In this document: in pieces, positions 9,822-20,395 of the stretch
Layout: the number at the start of each line of letters is the position of its first letter
How positions within the stretch are numbered: the first letter of the stretch is position 1
Assembly (NCBI RefSeq): GCF_032854445.1
Contig: NC_088297.1
Span: forward strand, 27,337,915 to 27,397,914
Length of the DNA: 60,000 nt
Reading direction: 5' to 3'
Origin: Liolophura sinensis
Lineage: Eukaryota > Mollusca > Polyplacophora > Chitonida > Chitonidae
The notes under the pieces: generated by a model
The model's database searches: none
Told to the model about the DNA's origin: nothing
The model's input: only the letters and a program-made list of their open reading frames with translations
Program-made: the position numbers and the translations under genes

Positions 9822-11230
9822 ATGGCAGACTTTGACGTTGATGATCCGTTCGAAGCCCAAGAGGACTACGCCAAAGACGACGTCGTCGAACAGACCTCTC
9901 TCTTTACAGGTGATGTTGTTCCCAAGGCACCAATATTGGGTACGATCTACGAAGCCCAAAAACCAAGGTTGGTCCAGAACGCCTTGATGTCTTATTACAA
10001 AATCATGGCGAAGGATTCTTGGTATCCCGACTTCCCCCCACTCCGTTTTAGCGAAGAAAATAAGTTTATACTTGTCAATGGGCGTCTGCGACTCGTGAAT
10101 TACCCAGAACTGGAACTCACCAACGAAAAGAATGGCGAACCGCTAGCCCTCACAACAATCGCCCCGAGAGGAGGAGGGAGAAGGACTGTTACGAGTGTGG
10201 ATGGGCTGGGCTTTGTAGACTGGAATGGAGAAAGCAGAGTAAAAAACAGAAAACAGCTATCGTTGCATCCAGCAGCAGTTGCAGCTCTGGAGACAGCGAG
10301 TTCAGAACTCGGTGCCGCGGCTAAAGGATTTAAACCAAACAGCGAAAAAGGTCGCTGATGCAGTCCACACACTGGAAACAAGCTTGACGGATAGTGAGGT
10401 CGGGCGGGTTATTGAAACGATGAACAACACTCCTCTTCCCATACAAGAGATGAACGACCCTCCTCTTCCCATGGGAGAACTTCTGGTGCTTAACAAGGCA
10501 CTGCAGACCTTGGAAGGCGAACACGCGTATAACAACGCCAGGCTGTCAAAATTAGATATGGAAATCGCAGAAGAAAAACAGAAGTTGGGAGAGGCCCCTA
10601 ATGATGATAATAATAAAGACTTGCGGAGACGGATCGAAGCCCGGATAAAAAATCTCGAGGACGATAGGGTGAACCGGCTCGAAGCAACCTCTTTAAACGG
10701 CTGAAGCCCTGCGCACGCAAATACACGCATCAAGCAGACGATCGATCGCATCCTACACAAGGACACCACTCTGGCCGAGCGCGTCCGCACCCTCCTTCCG
10801 GGAGCAGGGAATAACAGTGGTCTCCATTCTCACGGCATTTGGGATGGCGATCTCGACACTGGGGCTAGCGATAAAGTTGGCGCTGACTGGCGGGTCCGGC
10901 GGGGGCATCCAGCGAACACCACCTCCACCCGACGGCGTGGTCTTAAAGAATGGGTGAAAAAGCATCTCCGGTCCCTGGTGCGCGCCCTTGGCAAGCTGGC
11001 TGGGAAGGCTGCCGCTGCGATTCCGGGTATTAATTGGCAAGTATCGTGTCCTGGCTACTGAACCTTCTCGGAAAGCAGCTGGGTGGCTGGCCGATATTGT
11101 CTGGGCTCTAGTCATCGCAGTAGGTGGCCTAATGCTCGTGGCTGTTCGCAATTATTTAACGCATAGTCCGCAGAGCAGTAAGCCGATACCAACCCTAGCG
11201 ACGACGATGGCTGTCTTCTCCGCATCGTGA
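9822..11230 (+). pseudogene. Coiled-coil plus membrane-segment protein of the Polinton-like element (multiply frameshifted)
   Basis: The first frame (9822-10358) has an acidic N terminus (MADFDVDDPFEAQEDY). A second frame (about 10340-10704) encodes a long coiled coil (LNKALQTLEGEHAYN, then LEDDRVNRLEA). A third frame near 10780-10900 has a hydrophobic segment (VVSILTAFGMAISTLGLAIK) ending in a Gly-rich stretch. A fourth (about 11070-11160) has another hydrophobic stretch (VWALVIAVGGLMLVAV). These pieces follow each other in one direction and look like one decayed gene. The architecture suggests a membrane-associated or virion-surface protein; the role is not established. Confidence 0.55.
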
Positions 11231-11464
11231 TTCTTTAGGGGTTCGGCGGCGGTGGGTGGTGGGACGCTTTCTTGTGGCTCAACGAGGGGAAGGTGGTGGG
11301 ACGCTTTCTTTGCAGCTTAACGTGGGAAGGTTTGTGGGATGCTTTTCTTGTGGCTTAACGATCCCGTGGAAAGGTGCGCGCTTTGTGCAAAGTGGGCGGT
11401 ACTTTAGCGTTCACACCCTCATTGGCGCCTAGCTTCTGGTCCTCTGTGGCCACGACGATTTTGT
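11231..11464. repeat. Non-coding stretch with diverged 45-55-bp repeats
   Basis: The phrase GGTGGGACGCTTTCTT(G/T) recurs three times (about 11257, 11293 and 11334 in varied form), followed by GGCTTAACG. No gene is seen. Confidence 0.5.
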
Positions 11465-12451
11465 TGTTGTAGTTCGCCACATGGCCGATCTTGCAGAAGC
11501 ATGTCGCTTGGGGCCATATATAGGCCTATGCCATACACAAAGTCTACAGCGCTCCCGGCATACTGTGGCACGTTCTGGTAGCGTTTGATAGCAGACGGAA
11601 GGTCGATCGAAGAGGAAATAGCGTCTTCAACGTTCGCGGCAAACTGTTTTTTGCGCGTCGAAGGCTGTGCCCGTGCCTAGAATACGCGCCCTTGTTTGAG
11701 CTTTGGCGCCTAGAAAAGCCCGCACGTATGTCCAGATGGAATCGTTTAGGCGCTCTACGCCGGCTGCGTGAATCCTTGGGATTTGTCGGCAATGAGCGAC
11801 GCCCAAGCCTCCTCGGCGTCCTGCTGGATGTTATCGACGTGGAGCGCTGTAGGCTTTCTAGAGAACGACATCCTGCTCGGATCGAAGGTCCCATCGCCAA
11901 CGGGGCTGTAACCCGTTCTCGTGATATAGTAATATGCCACTCCGAGGCCGTGATTCACCCCCCTGCGCCTCCAGTCTGTGTGCTTATCTACGCGGAATTC
12001 CCTACAAATCCTCTCATAGGCCCTCTCGTCGTGGGGGTTTTTGAATGCCGCCCACGCTCTGTCTTGCGGCAGTGGGGCCTGGATCTCTTCCAAGATCCGC
12101 CTAACTTGGTAATACACATGGAACGTGTACAGAGCCCTTATTTGTTTGTCGGGGGCGAGAAGATGGTCTTTTACACAGACGCCGCAGCCCGTGGTTGCGC
12201 ACCAGACCGCGAAGTTCACTTGGTTCTGCTAGAATTGCATAGGATTGGTGTTCCAGGTCCGAACAATGTCATTGCTGGTTATCTGTGGCAGCCGGTACTT
12301 GGCCAACATATCTGTGAACTGGACTGGAAAGGCCTTCTTTTCATCGATGTAGATGTCAAATCGCTTGAGCTGCTCTGCGTGGGTTTGGATACTATGAAGC
12401 CTCGGCCTTGTAAGTGGCCTCTCTATTGAACCTATAAGCGTCGCTGTTCAT
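11465..12451 (-). pseudogene. Second structural-type gene of the Polinton-like element (broken)
   Basis: The minus frame starts with Met at 12451 (MNSDAYRFNREATYKAEA), shifts frame around 12.39 kb (KRFDIYIDEKKAFPVQFTD), crosses a TAG near 12.23 kb and continues through the 11755-12219 frame (TDWRRRGVNHGLGVAYYY; HVDNIQQDAEEAWASL). Further frameshifts follow near 11.75 and 11.65 kb, with a recognisable tail (YAGSAVDFVYGIGLYM). I recognise no characterised domain. Size, compact packing and company suggest a virion or assembly protein. The start codon lies 10 bp from the divergent start codon at 12462. Confidence 0.5.
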
Positions 12452-12461
12452 CGTGGCTAAA

Positions 12462-12790
12462 ATGTTCATCACATTGTCTGACATTCTAAACGGGGCACAG
12501 CACACGCTGCCTCATGCCCTTAACAACCTCGACGGCCGTCTTAAAACCGCCCTTCGCGAGATAACCTTCTACCAGGCCTGGGTGAATATCCCCACCGGAG
12601 TGGGCTTCTTGCTTGAGGGCAAACGTGTGGAAGTGCCGATGGACTACTACAATGTCTGTACGCTGGACAAGGACATATTCCGCCCGCAAGGGGTTTTCTT
12701 TGGGATTGAATGAAGCCACGGGCCGCTTAGTCTTTACCCTCCCTAAAAATTCCATCATAACGCTCCCACCGACAGGCTCTACGGTTCATA
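12462..12790 (+). pseudogene. Small structural-type gene (minor capsid/penton-like candidate), frameshifted
   Basis: The frame begins MFITLSDILNGAQHTLPHAL and reads to 12713, then a shift near 12.70 kb moves into the frame with GRLVFTLPKNSIITLP. An N-terminal short strand followed by WVNIPTG and a beta-rich body recalls the single-jelly-roll minor capsid proteins of such elements. That resemblance is impressionistic and unproven. It is divergently paired with the gene at 12451. Confidence 0.4.
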
Positions 12791-12958
12791 ACACCGACCC
12801 TCTGCCTGCAGCAGTGAGCCTTCCTGGGCGAACAGTGTTGCAAAGACACGCTGAGCGATCCTACCCACCAGTTGGCCCGCAGTCAGGCCAAGAATGTTGT
12901 CAGCTGTACTTTGTTTTGACAAGTGGTTTTTGTTTTGATCGGCTGCGCCTTGTATACA

Positions 12959-13012
12959 TTGTTGCCAGCCAGCCAGCCAGCCAGCCGGTGCACCAGCCAG
13001 CCAGCCAGCTGG
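12959..13012. repeat. (CAGC)n-type microsatellite
   Basis: CAGCCAGCCAGC runs, interrupted once. Confidence 0.8.
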
Positions 13013-13019
13013 GAAGTAG

Positions 13020-13120
13020 ACCCTTATACATGTCACCTACATGGAGTGGAAACCATATCTACACACCATCTACATGTGATAGAAAACACATCTACATACC
13101 ACCTACATGGAGTAGACCCT
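13020..13120. repeat. Imperfect short tandem repeat, ACCTACATGGAGT type
   Basis: CACCTACATGGAGT(G/A)GA alternates with CACATCTACA phrases. No gene is apparent. Confidence 0.5.
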
Positions 13121-13298
13121 ATCCCCTCAATGAGGAGCCGATGGGCGAACCTAAATTTTTTTTAATACATAATACATAGGAGCTATCTGGATAGATATCA
13201 GCCCTAGCATGACACACTGACACACTGACCCAGTCCATAAAAAAAAGAAACACAAAAGCCGGGGTTGACTCCATAGTAAAAAAAAACGGTATTATTAT

Positions 13299-13607
13299 TT
13301 ACAGCAATGTACAGGTATGTAACACGGAGCGTTGATATACCTCTGTGTGGTTGGGAGGGAGTCGGACTTCGTACAGTAACGTGGGACGAACAATCTCTAC
13401 GTAATACGCTCGAATGGGTCGGGAATCCTTGACATGTTGACAGACGTCTTCAGTGTACGCTCGCAGCACCTGCAGTTGCCCCTCATTGACCCTACCATCC
13501 GCAAACATACTACGAAGTACACCCGTGTAGCTTTGTAGGTCGGTGACGACAGCTACCCAGTCTTTCCATTGAGGCGTTGTACGGAGCTTCGCCAGGCTAG
13601 AAAAGAC
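13299..13607 (-). CDS. Short unrecognised frame of the Polinton-like element
   Basis: An open frame of about 100 codons runs from after a TGA near 13.61 kb to the stop at 13299. It includes TTPQWKDWVAVVTDLQ, then an internal Met (MFADGRVNEGQLQVL) and a C-terminal part with YYVEIVRPTLLYEVRLPP. The upstream part lacks an ATG, so it is either 5'-truncated or starts at the internal Met (13508). No domain is recognised. Orientation matches the PC4-like gene. Confidence 0.4.
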   Translation of the reverse strand, partial: VFSSLAKLRTTPQWKDWVAVVTDLQSYTGVLRSMFADGRVNEGQLQVLRAYTEDVCQHVKDSRPIRAYYVEIVRPTLLYEVRLPPNHTEVYQRSVLHTCTLL

Positions 13608-13675
13608 ATAAAGAAGACACCGTCGTCATTCTAATGCCGTCACCGACCGAACCCTATCCACATCAATCAAACTAT

Positions 13676-13708
13676 AGATAGATAGATAGATAGATAAATA
13701 GATATCAC
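13676..13708. repeat. (GATA)n microsatellite
   Basis: ATAGATAGATAGATAG run with one variant unit. Confidence 0.85.
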
Positions 13709-14059
13709 TTAACAACAGGTAAGACATAACCAACACAAAAGACCAGGGTGAAATTTCAACCTGAAAACTTTTTTTCGAACTCGAACAGTGAAGGCATGAA
13801 CGAATCAACGAATGAATAAATGCATGCTGTATGTGTCCATTATTTTTTTCACGGTGAGATATGTCTCGTCATGACGGTTGAATCACCAAAATGATAGTCC
13901 CGACACTGGTCAATGTTTATAACGCACACCACCCTAGTCACCTCCCTGTAAAAACACATAGGCAAAAAAAACGAGTATGAATGAAGGGAGAGGGGAAAAA
14001 AAGAAACAAAACAAAAAGTGGGTAAAAGTGGGTAAGGGTGGTGCGGTTAAAAAAAACAC

Positions 14060-15136
14060 TCACTCAGTCATCGTCTCTGTGGCCTGGGTGGCCAGGGTGG
14101 CCTGGGCGGCCTGGGCGGCCTGCGTGGCTTGGTTGTTAGGTAGGATTGTAGGCCGATCGTAAGGTACAGGGAGGTTGTTGGCTGTCATCAAATATTCCAC
14201 GTACATCTGGGCGAATGCCGGGTTCGATTTGTTGATCGGCGTCTCATTTAAAAACTGCCGCAGTTAGTCTTTCACACACTTCTCCTCAGCACACGGGAGG
14301 GAGGCTGCCTTACGGGCCTGGCGCATGAACTTGACCAACACAGCTCCCTCTTTCAGGTAACGCATACGAGCCTCGTCCACGATACTCAGGGCCAGCTCTC
14401 GGTTCTCCAGCAAGGGAGGTCGGGGAGGAGATGGATCATTCGTGGTGTTGGTGGGTTGTTGACCGTACACATCGCGCTGTAACTTGAGGAGGTGGGGTTG
14501 GAGAGCCGCATCGTAAGCTTGCCATAGCAAGGCTGTTAGCGCCGTCTCAAGCTCTGGCTTTAACGGCTCCGCCTTTTCCACCTTTTCCACTGGGACGTCG
14601 GGGATGATGGGGGCAGTAGTAGCAGCAGCAGTCTCATCATCAGCAGTCACAGCAGCAGTCACAGCAGCAGTCAAAGCGGCACTCACAGCAACACTCACCT
14701 CTCCATTCTTCCCCTCCTCCTCCTCCATCTCCATCCCCGGCTCTTGGATGTCGTCGTTATCTCCAGCCTCTACCACCACCAGCAACAAGGCGTCGATGTC
14801 GGGGATGGCCTGGACCAGTTTTTGCCAGTAAGTCCGGTACTTGAGCGTGATACCCTCACTCGTCGGGTAGAGTGGACGGTAGGCTCGCCATTTCTTCACA
14901 TGAACATACAGGACACCCTCCGAGGTCGTCAGCGTGGACAGAAAGTACCCGTTGGATAACGGCTCCCGCACTGGTAAACCCGCCTCAGGTAGATCCAGGG
15001 TCTTGAGCCGAGTCCACCCCTCCCCGTCAAGCCTGACGCGTTTGGGTGGAGCGTTCGGGTCTGTAGGTGATACAGAAGCTGAGCGTTTCATCCTGATGGC
15101 AGCATGCAGGGGGTTCACGGTCGTAGAGCGTTTCAT
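14060..15136 (-). pseudogene. PC4/p15-like DNA-binding protein with an in-frame TAA
   Basis: The frame opens at 15136 and meets TAA at 14264-14266, giving 290 aa. It then continues in the same frame without another stop for about 67 codons to TGA at 14060. Residues about 40-115 match the PC4 coactivator pattern, with a strand ending GVLYVHVKKW, then PTSEGITLKYRTYWQKL and a closing helix QAIPDID. An acidic stretch and an Ala/Thr/Val-rich linker (GCAGCA-type repeats, 14630-14690) follow, then a helical part. PC4 domains bind single-stranded DNA, which fits a replication or late-transcription role. The region after the TAA ends in a Q-A-T/A-A repeat encoded by GGCCTGGGC-type repeats. Confidence 0.65.
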
Positions 15137-15256
15137 CTCGGCAGGCAGGTAGGTAGTGTAGCAGCCTCTCTCTTCTCTCTCTCTCTTCTCTCTCGGTAGG
15201 TCGGTAGGTCGGGTCGTCAGCAGGCTGGCAGGCAGGTAGGGCGTCAGGTAAATCTG

Positions 15257-15268
15257 AGGCTGCTGGTC
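15257..15268. repeat. LINE target-site duplication, 3' copy
   Basis: AGGCTGCTGGTC directly abuts the T-run that is the LINE tail on this strand. Confidence 0.8.
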
Positions 15269-15956
15269 TTTTTTTTTTTATTTACTGGTTTTAGGGCCAC
15301 TTTCCTGGCGGATATCGTGGCCCATCAAATCAGTGTTTTATTTTTTTTTTAAACACATGAATATTTTGGTTACACAACAGGTGTGCGTTGGTATACTATT
15401 TACATATGTACATGAGTCAATTAGTGGGATTAACCTCTTTGTGGTAGCATGTTACAGCTTATTGTATAGGTTCAAATGCTGCCATGGTCATTTAACAGAA
15501 AGGGGATAAATAGTAAGCTATTTACAGAGATTAACGTTATCTTTACATTAGAAATACATAGATCTGCATTAAAGAATTACAATGAGTTGCCTATACAGAA
15601 ATTTACACAGAGAGAAAACAACAGTAGTGCCTTTATTTATTGGTTAACAGTTTGTTCTCTTGCTTCCTCCTCTGTGGCGTGGAGTTAAGGAGCTCCCGCC
15701 ACTTATACCGGACGCCGTCCAGGAAAAACCAGCGTACTGGAAACCTGTGCCTGTAACAGGTACGACAAGTATAAATGAGGAGCAAGGATGTCAGGCCTCA
15801 TCCACTTAGTTGAAGCAAGAGATAGTCCTATTGTCATGATGTCTTTCATGTTTCTGGTCTTCGTTTCCTGGTTGTTAAGTTTCTTTGGTCCCATGGGTCT
15901 TCTTATTGTTTTCCCTGTCTTCTTCTTTAATTGATTTCCTTCTCTATTTCCAATTT

Positions 15957-16524
15957 TTATTTGTGGCCTCGCATGGCGGCGCAGACAGCACGTTTCATAG
16001 ACCGGTAGAACAGTTCCTGGCCTAGAGTGTTTAGGTGCACTCCGTCGTTGGTTAGAATTTGCTTTTGTGGTCGGATCAGTCCCCGGTGTCTCCAGAAGGT
16101 GGCCAATTGGTTGTTTGTCAGCTTCTTGTTAATTTCATGGATTTTTGTATTATAAATGTGGACCGAAATTCGCCGAGTTACCTGACGGTAAAGAAGTTGG
16201 CTGATGTAGATCCTTGGAATTTGGAATTTCGATTTAAGTGCACCAACATAGTCTAAAATATCAGCGCAAATTGCTGCTGCTGATTTGTGAGAGTCCGCAT
16301 CGTTTCCCCCAATGTGGAGGATAACTAGGTCAGGTTTTGTCTCCTGAAGGAGACTTTCCAATCTTCCAGAGCATCTAAGTGTCCCAACTCTAGCTCTCCC
16401 AATGCCAAAAAAACCGAATGTCCTGGCCTGTTCCAAAGTCGATTCTAGAGTTTGGGATCGAATTTCGAAGGATACCATTCTCCAGCCTATGAACGTAACT
16501 GCTGCCGATAATAAAGATTTTCAT
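15957..16524 (-). pseudogene. SGNH-hydrolase/esterase ORF at the 3' end of the LINE (one frameshift)
   Basis: A start at 16524 (MKIFIIGSSYVHRLENG) gives block I with the nucleophile region GSS. The frame is then lost at a seven-base homopolymer (16407-16413) and continues in the frame ending at 15957. Block II-like FGIGRARVG, block III LHIGGND (Gly-x-Asn-Asp) and block V NDGVHLN (Asp-x-x-His) are all present, so Ser, Gly, Asn and His of the SGNH set can be assigned in about 189 aa. Esterase modules are known from ORF1 of some CR1/L2-type LINEs, but here the module is a separate 3'-terminal ORF after RNase H. The homopolymer may be a real mutation or a read error. Confidence 0.75.
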
Positions 16525-17201
16525 CTCTTTTTTTTTCCCTGTGAAAACAAATAGAGAAAACAAATATACAAGATAGTTGTATTTTTGATTTGCGAAGGGG
16601 TTTTGTTTATGAGATAATGTATATCTTAAGCAAGAAGATATTTGATAAAACAGATACTTAGGAGCAAATTAGTGGTATAACTACCAATCAGAAATTGATA
16701 GAGGGTCTGCCCTCGTATGATATATACACATTTGTAAATAAATAGAAAATAAATATCAACTAATAAGAATAGATAAATAACAACAAATAAGAGGGCAGAT
16801 TAGTTAATGGAGAAATATTATTAATTACTACAGTTATCAACTTTTGTGGTTACATTGTTTTCGTGTGCTATATTTTTGCAGATTGGTTTCATGGACGTTT
16901 TATCGGCCCTCAAGATCAAGGTATCTCCGACATAGTTGGGGATAAAGTTGTAGGGAGGAATTATGTATCTGTGGAATAAACGGCCCTCAAAATCAAGGTA
17001 TCGCCGTTGTTAGTATATGTGTTTGGTAATTACGGAAAATGCACCGTTTTTAACCAGAGAAGGTGACGTGTTGTTGACTAGAGCAGAAACGGCCCTCAGA
17101 ATCAAGGTATCGCCGTTGTTGGTCAATTATGTTTTATCAGATTTGGCTTTCGTAACCCGTCGATTTGATGTATTCTTTTAGTAAGGAGAATATTTGTGCT
17201 C
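16525..17201 (-). ncRNA. LINE inter-ORF region with three repeated stem-loops
   Basis: Three copies of ACGGCCCTCA(A/G)(A/G)ATCAAGG followed by TATC(G/T)CCGT lie at about 16902-16930, 16978-17009 and 17088-17117. In copies 2 and 3 the ends AACGGC and GCCGTT pair to form a stem. In copy 1 the stem is shorter (CGG/CCG). Transcribed with the LINE (minus strand), these would be RNA hairpins between ORF2 and the SGNH ORF. Confidence 0.6.
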
Positions 17202-20200
17202 TCAGGTGTGGTTTGGGTTAAGGATAGTCTGAAGGTTAAGTTCACATTTGTAGATTTGCAGGCATTCTGCCAATCGTCTTCGTTCTTTACTGTGTTTAAT
17301 ACATTGTAGCAAATAGTGCTCTATGGTTTCATCATGCTCTTGACAGACTGGGCAAGTTGGTGAAGACTTTTGGATTATAGTTGCTAGATGTGCTTTGAGC
17401 CCTGTTTTCCCTAGTCTCAGGCGTGATATGTTTTTGTCATCTTGGTTATTCAATAATTGGAACGAATTTAATTTTGTAATCGTTCCGTTTAATATTTTAT
17501 AGTGCCACCGTCCGCGGGATTCTTTATCCCATTCCTCTTTCCACTGATTGTGGAAAGTTTTGGAGTTTTGGATGGAAATTTTTCCGCTGAGGGAGTCGCT
17601 TAGTATGGCTACTCGGTTTGGTTTGTTCTCAAGAATCCATTGTAGTGCCATTGTAATTGCAACTAATTCACTAGTATAGACGGAGAGGTGGTTGGGTAGT
17701 TTATAGTTTTTAACTATGTTTAGATCTGGTATTGCAAATGATGATCCAGTGTGACCCTGCACATTTTTCGATCCGTCAGTATATATTTTTAGATGACCGT
17801 TGTAGTGTTCGTGGAAGTGTTCTAAGGCTTGAGCTTTGATATATACTGGGTTTTCCAGTTTTGAAATTTGGTCGTGGGGTAAAATGTCTATTTGGGGAGT
17901 TTGCAATAGCCACGGGGGTTGTTGTTGATATACATTTTCTTGTTGCTTTGGCAAGGCAATGTCATATGTGCAAAGTAGTCTGTTGATTTCATATCCTATT
18001 GGAGCTGAGTGTTTTGTCCATTTTTTTCCCAGATATTCATATTCAGAATATGGGAGGATTAAATTGTAACATGGATGTGTATTACCGTAAGCGCTTATTT
18101 TTCCTGCATATTTGAGGGTTAGTTGTTCTCTTCTAAGGTGAAGGGGTTTTTCAAGTGTTTCTACTTGGAGACTGCAAAGCGAAGTGCCTTTGAAGGCTCC
18201 TGTTGCTACTTTTAAGGCAGAATATTGAATACTATCAATTCGCTGTAGTAGAGTTTTGCACGCGGATTGATAGACTATTGCACCATAGTCTATTTTGGAG
18301 CGAATTAGACACTGGTACATTTTTATGAGTGTGGTTTTGTTGGCTCCCCATTTAGTGCCTGAAATGCATCTCATAAGATTGAGATCGCGTTGGCATCTAA
18401 TTGTGAGGTCATCAATATGATCTTTCCATGTTAATCTACAATCAAGAATCATACCTAGGTATTTCACTTTTTCTTTGATTTCAATTTTCTTTTTACCTAA
18501 GAAAAGTTCAATATTCACTTTTCTTCTGTTTGTAAAAACAATACCTGTCGTTTTAGTGGCTGAGAATTTAAATCCCCAGTGGTCGGCCCAGTTCGAGATG
18601 GTGTTTAATGTTTTCTGTATAGCATCTTTTATTTTCTTTATAGATTTGCCTGTTTTTCATATTGCCGCATCGTCAACAAATAGTGACTGCTCTATTTTTG
18701 GATGGTTACTGTCTATTGTATTTGCTAAACCGTTTATCAGAATGCTAAATAACGTCGGGCTTAGTACGCTCCCTTGAGGTGTACCATTTTGTTGAGTGTG
18801 TCTTTTATATGAAGTTTGTCCAAGTCTGACTTTAAAGTTCCGATTTCGTAGGAAATCATATATCCAATGTTGGATTCTTCCTTTTATCCCAAGTTGATCG
18901 AATTGGAGTATAACTCCATCCTGCCAAACGAGGTCGAAGGCTTTTTCAATATGTAGAAAAACAGCCAGAGTGAATTCGCGCCTACTTATCCCCTTTTGGA
19001 TTTGATGTTGTAATTTTGTTAGATGGTCGTATGTACTTCGTCCTTTTCTAAATCCACTTTGTGTTTCATTTAGTACTTTAGTTTTAGCAAGATGAAATTC
19101 TAGTCTGTTTTTGACCATAGTTTCCATTAGTTTACATAGGCATGACGTGAGTGATATTGGGCGGTAGGAGGAACTATCTGATGGGTTTTTTCCAGTCTTT
19201 TGGATGGGAATGACAATGGACGATTTCCAACTTTGTGGCAGCTGTTTTTTCCTCCAACTTGTATTTATGAGTTTTAGTATTATATTTTGTGTTTTTAGCG
19301 GTAAGTGTTTCAGGATTTTGTAGCCTAATTTGTCTTCGCCTGGTGAGGTTTCTTTTTTATAGTGAATGGCTTTGTGATATTCCTGTAGGGAGAAATCTTT
19401 GTTAAGGTCATGTTCAACGTGATCGTCGGGCTCTAGTTGTAGAAATGTGCAGGCCTTTTATGCTGGGAGGAAATAGGGATGTATTGTTCTGCAATCCTGA
19501 GTATATTATCAGTAAGTTTTTGGTTGAATAGGTCTATATCGGAGAGGCAGTCATCATCAATGAGTATATTTTGGCAATCTTTGTTAAAATTTTCCCAGTT
19601 TGCTTTGTGGAACAGAAATTTGGGGTTGTTGAGATTTACTTCAGATTGAGGTGACATACCAAGTTCTGTCATGATAGCGAAATGGTCACTCCCGAGTGTA
19701 TCTGGTATAACATTCCAGCTTGATTTAGGTGCGAGATCGGGTGTGGTAATAGTGAGATCTATTGCTGAAGTGTTGCCTGTGACGAAGTCTATTGTTGTTC
19801 CCTCGCACTCGTTTAGGAAGACTAGGTTGTGTTCTTTTAACCATGCTTGTACTGTGTTGCCACGATCGTCACTGTGTTTACACTTTGCATCCCATAAAGG
19901 GTTATGGCTATTGAAATCGCCGCAGATAATAGCACTTGGGCTGAACATGGAAATAATATTGTCCAGTTCTGTTTTGGATATTTTCCTCATACTTCCGGGA
20001 GAGTATATGTTTATAATGTGGATTGGTTTATTTTCGTGGTATATTTGAATAGCTTGCCATTCAAGTAAGTCATTTACGTTATTCGAGCCCATATACAGGT
20101 GTATGATGTTTTCCTTGACAAGGATAAGATTTCCACCCAGACGGTCTTGTAACCTATCACATCGGTATGCTTTATAGCCGGGGATATTGAATTTGTTGTT

Positions 20201-20377
20201 GGGGTTGTTTCCTGGTTTGAGGAAGGTTTCCTGAATACAAATAACCTCGGGGTTAGTTTCAGAGGTAAGTACTTTAAGGTTGTCTCCGTTTTTTTGAATG
20301 CCGCGGGCATTCCATTGTAGGATTTTGATGTGATTTTGATTGAATTTATTGATCGAAATTTGGAGCCATACGGTTGA
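17202..20377 (-). pseudogene. LINE ORF2: endonuclease, reverse transcriptase, RNase H
   Basis: The endonuclease part runs from about 20.37 kb (KILQWNARGIQKNG, CIQETFL, GDFNSHNPLWD, IDLTI, LGSDHFAI). The RT part shows SGFRKGRSTYDHL, NGTPQGSVLSP and the active site FVDD near 18665. The thumb side has KYLGMILDCRLTWKDHI. RNase H has KIYTDGSK, TSELVAI and LSDSLSG, followed by a CPVC...H...C cluster. Frameshifts near 19.43 and 18.66 kb break the frame; the second falls just after the FVDD box. An intact ORF2 would prime reverse transcription at a nicked chromosomal target. Confidence 0.85.
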
Positions 20378-20395
20378 TCATTGTTGGGGCTGTAA

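Noticed and set aside
20074-20310. 78-aa minus-strand frame
   Set aside because: Shadow of the LINE endonuclease, which reads in another frame here (CIQETFL, GYKAYRCDR).
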